DNA of 64,000 bases from Strongyloides papillosus (taxonomy: Eukaryota > Nematoda > Chromadorea > Rhabditida > Strongyloididae), in assembly GCA_005656395.1 (NCBI GenBank), contig SRSI01000031.1, positions 682,001 through 746,000 of the forward strand, given 5' to 3'. The position numbers were made by a program, and so were the translations under genes. Below are positions 36,875-46,465 of this stretch, in pieces. Each line of letters opens with the position of its first letter. The first letter of the stretch is position 1. The notes under the pieces were generated by a model. The model was given only the letters and a program-made list of their open reading frames with translations, had not been told where the DNA came from and ran no database searches.

Positions 36875-38562
36875 CTAAATTTTTTCCGCTTCATAAATTA
36901 AACCTCCATAGTCTTGAGTTTTTAGACGTTCCCCACAAGTTAATAAGATATAAATTGTAGGGGCTGTTGTCAAAAACAGGAATATAGTAGCAAATGTATA
37001 ATCTAAACGACGTGCTATTGATGTCCATCCTTGTTTTATTAGTTGTTTTTGCTGTATCTTTATATCATTATACTTTTCTTTAATTCCTTTAACTTTCCGT
37101 TGCATAAGAAGTATTTTAAATGCCCATTCTGGAGGTATCTTAGATCCTTGTTTAAATGCTTCCCTATGAAATTTTAATATCGGCCATGTTAAAATTGTTG
37201 CAAATGTAACAAGTAATATTTGAAAAAGAAAAAATTTTATCAGTAGAGGAACATGTAATGAACTGTGTGGAACTTTTTCTGAAACAACTAATGAGAGTAC
37301 AGCCATTGATAGTATTGATGTAACTCCAAGTGTAAATCTTTCTTGTCTTTCTCTTCTGGAAGAAAATCTTGCATATAAACCAGCAATAGATAATGCACAA
37401 ACAATATAACAAGGAACAACTAATGAAACAACATAATGAAGTGGTTTCCTTGTTACTTGTATATGATATTTTGCCTCTGATACAACTGTTCCTTCGTGTT
37501 CATATGAAGTTTGTTCAACAAAAACATTCTAAAATATAATATAATTAAATTAGTTCTTAACACATTTATAAACGTAATCACTGATATAATTGTTCATTTT
37601 AAATTTCAAATATTATTAGATAGTTTTATTGCTTATCTTAACCTATTAAATGTACCATAAAAAATGTAATTAATATAATATCACTAAGAAGCTTAAATAA
37701 ATTGATTCCTTCAGAAACCTATTAAAAAATAATTTACTTATCTTTATTTTATCTATTAAATTGATTAATTTTATCTACAATTAAAGTTATAAATTGGAAA
37801 CTTTTAAATATTCTCTATTATATTAGAAAATAAAAAAGATGTTACATTTGAATAAGATTTCTTATACTTACTTTCAAGGCCCATTCATCATTAGTATTGT
37901 AATGTTTCAAATAATTTTTATTGGAAACATTTAGTAATAACTTATCCTCTGAATATCCCCATGAAGCAATCTATAAAAATTATAATAATAATAATAAAAA
38001 AAAATTAAAAGTTACGTCAAATGAACATTGTTGTTCGTCAAATGGAAATCTTCCTATTTCGATGTGACACATTACAGTATATAATGCCGGATACGAATAT
38101 ACAACTCTTCCATCAAAATAAATCTTTACCGGCATTCTAATATTTTCTAATAAATTAACGTACTCAAGCCTGTACAAAAGTTTTTTATTAGTAAAGTATT
38201 TTTATATTAGTAACATACATATTAAAAACAATAATATCTGGAACCCAAATAGATTCAATCGGTAACCAGGTATGATTAATACCATAAAAATCACTAGGAT
38301 CCCAACTTAGACTCGGATCAATCCATTCTTCTACCATATAAACAACAGCACTCATTTTTTGATGTAATTCATCAATATTATTAATATGTACTAATTCAAT
38401 ATCAATAAAAACTTCAATCAAATTATCAGGAGGCGAAATTTTGTTATGTTTGTTTTGTAGATAATTCGTTAAACTAGCAAAATTACTAGTATTTTGAAGA
38501 GAATAAACAGATAAGAAACTAAGAATTATTCCAATACAAAAACATTTACTCATAAAATTCAT
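36875..38562 (-). CDS. Cys-loop ligand-gated ion channel subunit, four exons
   Basis: Exons are 38219-38562, 38016-38169, 37872-37970 and 36875-37528 (phases 2, 0, 0), 416 residues. A signal peptide is followed by the extracellular ligand-binding domain with WLPIESIWVPDIIVFN and the Cys loop CHIEIGRFPFDEQQC (Cys149 to Cys163, 13 between). Four membrane segments follow; the pore-lining M2 is GVTSILSMAVLSLVVSEKV, preceded by ERQERFT. An acidic residue at the inner end of M2 rather than a PAR motif suggests cation selectivity. No vicinal cysteine pair is visible in loop C, so it is not a classical nicotinic alpha subunit; it fits the diverse nematode lgc group. The M3-M4 loop is short and basic. 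Ligand unknown. Intron 3 is 343 bp. Confidence 0.88.
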
Positions 38563-39447
38563 TATAAATTTATATTTAAAAAAAATAACAATATTAAATT
38601 GTGAGAAAAATTGTTATTTAACAAAAAATTTTTTTACAATAGAAATAATATTTCTGGAAAAATGATAAGATTAATAATGTTTTATCATCAAATATAAATA
38701 AGATAATATTTTTATAAAGTACTAGGAGGAATGAAAATTTTAAGGTGGATGAAGAGAGAGAGGAATAAATTTTTGTTTTAGAAATTGGATAGATAAATTA
38801 ATTTTATGACCACATAAATTACAATTGAGCATTGTTGTATGGGGATTTGTGAGGGTAAAGAAATTTATACAAATGCATAATTGTTTCAAAAATTTTTGGC
38901 AGTAGAAGATATAGCTTAATGACATACTTTAAAAATATTTTTTCTTGTTATTATTAATGATTTTATTGTAACTAATGTAAACTGATTTATATTTTTTTTC
39001 ATTTATTTATAAAAATTTTAACATTTATCTTCTTATTTCAATTGTTTAACCATAAAACTTATCTCTAAATCTCTATAGATGATGTAGTTTTGAATATTTA
39101 AACAATATTGACATAAAAATATTCATTTTTAAAATAAAATTTATACTTTTCAAGGACAATAGAAGGTTATTTCTTAAGCATTCCTTTATTTTAAATAAAG
39201 GATACAATTTGATTTATTATTCTTAATATTTTTATTCTATCACATAACTTATCAATAATAAATTAGTTTTGTTTAAGTAATTTTTTATTTTTATCTTTTT
39301 AATAGGGCTTGTTTTACAATTTTTTTTCTAATTAATAAAATTAAGTTCATTTGAAGACAAAAAAATACATTGAGAATACCAAAATTTTAAATATGTAGTG
39401 CAAGCGTTAAAAAAGTGATGACATAATTTATTATAAATATCGACCAT
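38563..39447. other. AT-rich intergenic region with an open minus-strand frame
   Basis: A 61-codon minus-strand frame (38740-38925) with a C-x-x-C in NCNLCGHK and C-rich codons is open from an ATG. It has no recognisable domain and no splice partner that I could find, so I do not call a gene. The rest is AT-rich filler. Confidence 0.4.
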
Positions 39448-40374
39448 TTAGTTCGTAACAACAGTGGTATCATAAAAATCTGATTCACCATTTTTCGTGG
39501 AATTTTTTAGTGATGTTACTTCTTGATATAATACATAATCTACATCTTTTTTATTATCAACTAATATAGGCCTTTGCTCTTCATTAATTTTTGATTCATT
39601 ATTAGAAGATATATCTGGATTTTCTTTTATAATTGGTGAGGATAATCCCCTTGTCTCTTCATTTTCATTATTATTTGGTAATGTTATTTGTGACGTATTA
39701 GTAATATTTGACTCTAAAGGTGAATTTTCAGTAATTGGTGTAGAAATAGGTATTTGTTGTTGCGGTTCAGTTCTGGAAATTGTTGGTGACATTTCAAATT
39801 TATTAAAATTATCATTTTCAAGTGAAGGATTTGAAATTTGAATGCCTAATTGGTGACTATCTATACTTTTTCCATTATCACTTACAACATAATCTTGAGG
39901 ATCTTTGGAAAAAGAAATTGTTCCTTGATCAGTAAATGGTATAGATGTTGATGAATCTGTACTAAAAATAGGTGCATTAGTAGTTCCACTATTAAAATCA
40001 TTATAAATATTCTTATTAAGACTGTTCATATAGGTGGATTGATATGGTATATTTGTTTGTGTATTAGTATATTCTCCATTATTTTCATTTCCGAAGTTTG
40101 GTCTTTGATATGGAGATGTATATTTATTAATATTACTATTATCATTATTATAGTTTACAAATTGTTGTTGAGATGTCAAATATACTCCATTTTTTTGATT
40201 ATCACATCTGAAACACGGTTGTTGATAATAATAACTGTTATAATATGATGATGGAATATTAAATCTTTGATGATAGAAATTTCTTTGATAATTAATAGGT
40301 GATAGTTGTGGATAATAGTAATATGGAAATGAATATGCCAACTTTAGTAATAAAAGTATTATATAATATTGCAT
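39448..40374 (-). CDS. Secreted tyrosine/asparagine/serine-rich low-complexity protein
   Basis: 308 residues, single exon. The signal peptide (MQYYIILLLLKLAYSFP) runs into a Tyr-rich segment (YYYYPQLSPINYQ, SYYNSYYYQQP) with one C-x-x-C (PCFRC). The rest is Asn/Ser/Thr/Gln-rich with many N-glycosylation sequons and no predicted fold. Tyr-rich secreted proteins in nematodes can be oxidatively crosslinked into cuticle or eggshell; here that is only a possibility. The composition is also prion-like. Confidence 0.65.
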   Translation of the reverse strand: MQYYIILLLLKLAYSFPYYYYPQLSPINYQRNFYHQRFNIPSSYYNSYYYQQPCFRCDNQKNGVYLTSQQQFVNYNNDNSNINKYTSPYQRPNFGNENNGEYTNTQTNIPYQSTYMNSLNKNIYNDFNSGTTNAPIFSTDSSTSIPFTDQGTISFSKDPQDYVVSDNGKSIDSHQLGIQISNPSLENDNFNKFEMSPTISRTEPQQQIPISTPITENSPLESNITNTSQITLPNNNENEETRGLSSPIIKENPDISSNNESKINEEQRPILVDNKKDVDYVLYQEVTSLKNSTKNGESDFYDTTVVTN

Positions 40375-40869
40375 TTTGATATAATTTTAAATGATATAAT
40401 AAGGAACTGTTATCAGACATTTTATATATCAAACGACCTCTATTAAGTCAAATTGCTTAATTCAAATAATTCATTAAACAAAATGTTAGTCTTATTGAAA
40501 CGGTTCCAATTTCCCAAAGAAATCAAGTTTTAAATCATTGATGACTAATATACGAAGATAAAATTTTGCATTACTTACTATTTATGTCTACTTAGTCATC
40601 ACTAATTTATCAAACTGCATTTGATAAACTATAATATTTTTTTTAAACAACATTGTAATTTTTAAGTAGAAGATATAATTATGTTATAATATTTATTTTA
40701 CTCACTTGATTTTATCAAAAAAAAATTAATTGTGTCTGGTATAACTATATTTATCTAATAACAATCTATAATATACAAAATTGTTTTTTTTATTTATTGA
40801 AAGATTTCTACATTTGTTATTGAGGTAATACTCTAATTTAAATTATTTACAGTTCTTTGATTTTTTTAA
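40375..40869. other. AT-rich intergenic region
   Basis: Between two minus-strand genes; no coding content or repeat recognised. Confidence 0.5.
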
Positions 40870-41645
40870 TTATAATGTACCGATATTTAACATATCTTTT
40901 GGATTTATATTAGGATCCAAAATTCTAGATGGTGTTTCTGGTTTTGCAAATAAGGTATGATTTATTTCATACTCCTTTATAGAATCCAAATTTTTTGTTT
41001 CTTTATATTTTTCATAAGCTTTTACAAAACTTTTTAAAGCATCAACTCTTGCTGAGTATTTAAGTCTTGTACCAGATTCATTTTCTTCTGATATTGTTAA
41101 ACCAGAATTATTTGAACGAAAGACAGGTTCGAAAGATTTTAAAGCATTTTCACAATCTCTTGGTTTAACAATTATTCCTCTTCTAACACCAGTAAACATA
41201 AAAATTCTTGGTGTATAACTTCCTTTTTGTGGAGGTACTCCAAAGGTAACGGCTGAAACAAGTGTAGCTTTTTGACTAGGTAGAATACTAGCTAATTTAT
41301 AAAGATCTAATGAGGCTAAACAACTAATAAACGACTTGATATATGGTCCTGGCAAAACTTTCCAATGGTCAAAGCATAAGCCTTAAAGTAATATAATTAT
41401 CGATATTCATTAAATAGTATATTTTTATACTTACTTGTATCTTCAACAAATACCTCTTGTTGTGTTAATGTTACAGCTGATAGGCACTTTTCATATGCAA
41501 CATCTTCGACACTTCCTTGAACCTCTTTTATCGGTAAATCCTTGACTTCTATTTTTAGAGTATTTGGAAGTGTTGCAATAACATCTTTTATTTTATATTG
41601 GTTTCCAGAAACAAATATTAACAATCTCTTGGCAGACAGTTGCAT
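40870..41645 (-). CDS. ITPase/HAM1-family protein with altered active-site motifs, two exons
   Basis: Exons are 41435-41645 and 40870-41381 (phase 1), 240 residues (ITPA is about 194). The family removes ITP, dITP and XTP from the nucleotide pool. Conserved parts: FVSGNQYKIKDV at the N-terminus, KDLPIKEVQG, and FVEDTSLCF followed by LPGPYIKSF, which is completed only by the splice. The second half has diverged. Where the family has a GWDP-type motif this protein reads ALKSFEPVF, and where it has SHR it reads KYSARV. It also has a longer insert (FGVPPQKGSYTP) and about 50 extra C-terminal residues ending PKDMLNIGTL. It may be a paralogue with changed or lost activity rather than the housekeeping enzyme. 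Confidence 0.82.
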
Positions 41646-42689
41646 TTTAGTAATTTTATATATTATAAATAAATAACAGACTTTAATATATATCTAAAAT
41701 ATTAGTGAATAACTAATTTTGAAGTAAATATATGTCGGAAGTTATAAACATAGTTACTAGACTCAACGTCATTTATAAGCCATTAAAATTAAATATATTT
41801 TTTAGATAAATAAAGTCTACTTGTTTAATTATTAAATAGTAAAATATATGAATGCATATGAACCTTAAATTAAAATATTTCATTCAATAAACCAATAACT
41901 TGGTTTGTTATAAAAAAGAAACAATACTTAACGAAATGTGCAAATAAATTTGTATGTCGTCATCAACTGGAAAATAAAGAATAATGTCATAAAACACTAA
42001 CGTTGATAACAATTTTGTTAATCAATATCAAAGAGTGAAATAATTGTTAGAGTTAAAAAGATTATACTTTACTTATTTTAATTTTATTTAACTAGTATAA
42101 AACCACCCTGAATTTTTTACTTTTATACCCATACTATACATGTGACATCTGTTGATTGCATCATTCTCATTTAATAGCCGGAATCTAAGAGATCATTCTA
42201 GTACATAAGAAATTGAAAGGGAGGTCAGTTTTTAAGTGGTTTTCTTTAAAGTTCAATCAGTGTAAAATCATAGTACAAACCTGTAATTGACATATATCAT
42301 ACACAATAAATAAAATTTTTAATTTAATAATAACTGTAAATGTGGATGTTTATTTTTTTTTAAAAAATAGAATTAAAGTAAAATAAAATTTTTTTAATAT
42401 TGATATAATATTTCATATACTAACATATTTAGAAAAACTTTTTATTTTTATCACAATTTAATACTTATTTTAAAAATGAATAAAGTATAAATAACGTCAT
42501 TTAAAAAAATTATTATGGAGAAATACCTTTTGTTAGAGTTTATATAATGATATCAAATAAATTGATGTTTGATATATGGTGTGACATTTTATTTATTTAA
42601 CAAACATTTGTCTAGTAATTTTTAAAATGTTTTATAGACAGCTTTTGAGTATGATCAAAAGTAATAATTAACAAAAAATCACTATTGAT
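41646..42689. other. AT-rich intergenic region
   Basis: About 1 kb between minus-strand genes. A slightly GC-richer patch lies at 42100-42240. No gene or RNA recognised. Confidence 0.45.
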
Positions 42690-44039
42690 TTATGTCTTTT
42701 TGTTTTTAAATATATTCTTATTATCATGTTTTTTAATCATATTGACGATGTAAGGAAATGATTTCTCCTTTGTTTCCATATGAGTCCATTCATTAGAAAT
42801 TACTTGTTCATCAAAGAAAGGTAACCTTGATGTATAATTATTAAAAACAATATTTCCATTTCCGATTAACTCATCTTCTGAAAGTAGTAAAACATTATAC
42901 TTAATTAATATATCTTTTAATTGTTGTTTATTTTTTCTAAGATAATTTTCTCTCTCGATAAACATATTTATTTTTCATTTTTTTAACTAATATAATGTTT
43001 AGTGATAAAACATCACTTAATCTTGTTTACAACATTAACTTGGGTATCAAAGACGATAAACACTAATTAAAATTTTTTTGTCAATCGAGATAATAAATTT
43101 TTTTATTATGATTTTTTACTTTATTTATGTTATATGTAAAACTTACTTGTACTAAAAATACTTAAAATATGTTGCGCTTCTAATTTGCCGTCTTCATTTA
43201 AACTTTGAAGGAATTTTGAATACACATATTGTGGACAAGGAACTTTGGTTGTTCTTCCACATTCACCTGCAGTGCAATCATTTCCTGGCCAAAAACCATT
43301 CTAAAAATAAATAATAATATAACTGAGTGAAATGTTTTTTAACATACTATTTTATTACAACTTGGTAATATAGAAAATATAGGGTTACCACAAAAGCATA
43401 GTCCATAATTACCACCTGATATTGATATAAATGTTTTAATCTTGTGGGAGATAGATTCCCCAATATCACATGAACCTAAATAACAATATTGAAATATAAC
43501 TCTTTTTTAAAGTTACCATCAATTCCTTCTATTATTCCACCTTTAATGGCTTTTCTAGCTAATGTTACTCCCATTGAATGAGCAACAACATTTATAGAAT
43601 CATAATTTGTATATTCAAGTACTGCTATTATAAATCTTCTTATTCTTTCAACGTTATTGCAGTTAAAAGTTCTTTGCATAGCATTTAAATAATTTCTGTC
43701 ACCCCATGTTATACCATATAATTCATTCATATCATAACCTTCATCCATAAAACTTTTTAAGTTAGAATTCCATCCAGATCCCCACATAGTCCCGTCATCT
43801 AAAGCTCCATCAGAATTTCCATGAATAAAAATAATAGGTCTTTTTCGAATAACTGATGTGTCATTCATCTTCCCACCAAAACTTCCATTATTTCCAAAAA
43901 TAGTAGAAGCAAAATCATCATAATCATATCCATTCATTTTCAACCAAATATCAAAATGAATTGATATAGGTCCTCTTATATAGTTTGAAGAAGAACTATT
44001 GAAGAATAAACTTATAAATATTATAAGTTTTAATATCAT
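42690..44039 (-). CDS. Secreted class 2 lipase (nematode LIPS type), four exons
   Basis: Exons are 43517-44039, 43348-43475, 43147-43300 and 42690-42877 (phases 1, 0, 1), 330 residues. A signal peptide is followed by RPIIFIHGNSDGA (oxyanion region), the nucleophile elbow VVAHSMGVT (G/A-H-S-x-G type), a cysteine-rich middle (CDIGESIS, GLCFCGNP, CTAGECGRTTKVPCP), and finally the acid and histidine: IFSTKDELIG and EWTHMETKE. The STKDE motif forms only when exon 3 is joined to an internal acceptor, TTTTACTACTTTCAG, at 42878. The ATG at 42965 upstream of that site is therefore not a separate gene start. Ser, Asp and His are all present, so the enzyme is probably active on acylglycerols or esters outside the cell. 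Confidence 0.85.
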
Positions 44040-44564
44040 TATTATTTAAAATAAAACTTTGAGAAGATGCTATTTTAAAATTAGAAATGAAAAATCTACA
44101 GTAAATATTATCTATCTACCTATATATATGCTAATTAAATGTTAATTATTGAATAAGGATTGGTTATTTTTCTTTAATTCTCACTAGAATTAACTTTTAT
44201 TAATTAGAAATTTTTATCTATATATTAATTTACCTTCATGTAATAGAATATCCAAGACAATCTCATTACGTAAAAAGATTATAATATTTTTTAATGTATA
44301 AAAATGAATATGATGTTTTATGGATAAAAGAAGTTTTAATTACAAATACCTCTAATTAAAATCATTTTTAATCTCTTTTCAAATTTGCTTTTAAAGTTTA
44401 TAATAATTAAGACAATACTAAAATAACTTTTTATACTTCTAAATATTTTCTCCCTTGATAATTTTTAACTATTTATAAGAAATAAGAAAAAATAAATAAA
44501 ATTTTAGTTGATTATCATACAAATGTACAAATTATTAAATCTTTGTTGTTTATTATTGTTATAA
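44040..44564. other. AT-rich intergenic region
   Basis: Upstream of the lipase; nothing else recognised. Confidence 0.5.
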
Positions 44565-45962
44565 TCATCTATGGTTTTGACAAAGTCCTAATGTTTGAAG
44601 TATTGAATCTATAGGTCCTTGGCCATTATCATTACCCCTTTGAATATTTCCCTCAATGCCATTGGGAATTTTTGGATATGGGCCAGGTTTTTTAATATCC
44701 GAATTGATATGAAATTTAAATGCATCATTATCTGTTGAGAAAAGGAATTCATTATTACCAGGTGATGGTTTATTATGCTTAATAGGAGGTCCGTTGTAAT
44801 TTGATGGAATAATTGGCTGAGGTGCTTCCGGAAGAACTAGTTTAAATTTTTCTTGAGGTATTGCATATTGTGCAAGAGAGAGAGAATCCTGTAAATTTTG
44901 AAATATATCAGAGACTGCTGATAATAAACCATTATTATGTTTTTCAAGATATTTTTTCTTATCAAAATTGTCGTCATAAATATCATAATAGTCCAATGCG
45001 TCTGTTGGCTTTTCTTGGTGGTTTGAATATACTTTAGAAGTTGTCGGTATTTGTGTTGTAGATGCTGAGGTCGTCGTAGACATTGTGGTAATTGTTGATG
45101 GATTCTCAGTACTTTTTGGAAGAATATTTAGACGATTTAAATTAATATTAGTTGGACTATAATGACGTAATCTTATTGGCATTTGTGGAAAACCATCATT
45201 TACTGGTGATGATGTTGTTTGAAGACCTTCTCTTGAAAATATTAAAACGTTTTCTTTATTTAATTCTTGATTAGTTTTAAATATTTTTCGTCTTTGAGAT
45301 TCATGTAATTGTTCTTGTTCCATAAATAATGGATTATATTCTGATACAGTATTAGGGAAACGTCCTCTACTCCATTCTATAGGAACTTGTCTTCTAGCTC
45401 TAACATCTTTGTTAATATTTTCAATTTTTGATGGCAATATATCAATAGGACAAAGTTGTAACCACCATCTTCTATCATTACTCTCTCCCATACTTTGCCA
45501 TTTTCTTATAATTTGTGTACCAGAACTGAAACTACTTGCTCTTTTATAATCGTTAATAAATTTCGTATCAATACAATCATCAATTCTTATTAAAATTTGA
45601 TTACTTTTACAGCAAAGTAATTGCCATGAATGAACACCAGGATGAACATTTTCAATTAATTCAACGCCAACAGTATATTGATCACTACCACAACTTAGAT
45701 ACATGTCACCTTCTTGTGTTGTCTCTATTTCTGTTGTACTACATATTTCATCATATAAAATAACTTCTTTACCAAATTTAGTGCAGCTAAATTTATAAAA
45801 ACGTTCTGAACCATCAAAAACAGAGGAAAATTTAGAAATAAAATAACCATTTGGGCATTGAAATGTTGACATTCCATGAGACAATATAATTTTTGGAAAA
45901 AAACAAAAAAAGATTATGATAAAATAATATTTTTTTATTAAAATATTCCATTTTCCTAACAT
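44565..45962 (-). CDS. Secreted dermatopontin-like protein with disordered tail
   Basis: 465 residues in one exon. The signal peptide is FIIIFFCFFPKIILS. Residues about 34-175 contain a cysteine-spaced module with CPNGYFISKFSSVFDGSERF, then YLSCGSDQYTVGVELI, HSWQLLCC and RRWWLQLCPI. These fit the repeated (D/N)R-x-W-x-x-x-C pattern of the dermatopontin family of extracellular-matrix proteins. A furin-like RARR site follows at about 189-192. The remaining 270 residues are low complexity (Pro, Asn, Ser, Thr-rich TTSASTTQIPTTS) without a fold. The dermatopontin assignment is from pattern only. It is divergently transcribed from the next gene. Confidence 0.6.
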   Translation of the reverse strand: MLGKWNILIKKYYFIIIFFCFFPKIILSHGMSTFQCPNGYFISKFSSVFDGSERFYKFSCTKFGKEVILYDEICSTTEIETTQEGDMYLSCGSDQYTVGVELIENVHPGVHSWQLLCCKSNQILIRIDDCIDTKFINDYKRASSFSSGTQIIRKWQSMGESNDRRWWLQLCPIDILPSKIENINKDVRARRQVPIEWSRGRFPNTVSEYNPLFMEQEQLHESQRRKIFKTNQELNKENVLIFSREGLQTTSSPVNDGFPQMPIRLRHYSPTNINLNRLNILPKSTENPSTITTMSTTTSASTTQIPTTSKVYSNHQEKPTDALDYYDIYDDNFDKKKYLEKHNNGLLSAVSDIFQNLQDSLSLAQYAIPQEKFKLVLPEAPQPIIPSNYNGPPIKHNKPSPGNNEFLFSTDNDAFKFHINSDIKKPGPYPKIPNGIEGNIQRGNDNGQGPIDSILQTLGLCQNHR

Positions 45963-46465
45963 ATTTCACAAATACAATAATAAAAATTTTTATCTAAAAA
46001 TAGGTAGAATGTATATATAAAATATACACTAAATTTGTCAAATATCAAAAGTCTTATTGTGAAGAATGAAAATCAAATAAAATTGTGTAATAAAGATGTC
46101 ATGATATGGTTATTGAAAAAGAATCAACATATTTATAGAATACCACACCATTCTGGGTACCGCTTACTGATGAGACTTTTAAATAGGTCATCTTGTATGA
46201 ATAATCCTTTATATTTTTCTAGAAGAAATATGTAAAAGATAAATAATATTCCTTTTTCAAGGTAAAATTTTTTTATTATCTGCTTCTTTTTTTTATAAAA
46301 TCATATAAATAATAATATTAATAATATGGTTATTTGTATTTAATATTTTATCTTCCTTTTGATTATATGATAAATGTTAAAATTTGAAAATAATTAATTT
46401 ATTATCTATATTAAACAAATTTCTTCAATATATAAAAGATATAAAAATAATTATAAAAATTAGAA
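45963..46465. other. Divergent promoter region
   Basis: Shared upstream region of the dermatopontin-like (minus) and PLP-decarboxylase-like (plus) genes. A plus-strand frame at 46035-46235 begins with TTG and looks accidental. Confidence 0.5.

Noticed and set aside
38740..38925. 61-codon minus-strand frame with C-x-x-C
   Set aside because: It has coding-like codons, but no signal peptide, domain or splice partner.
46035..46235. 66-codon plus-strand frame; the CTGATGAG within it suggested a hammerhead ribozyme
   Set aside because: The frame begins at TTG. The GAAA core and flanking stems needed for a hammerhead are not present.
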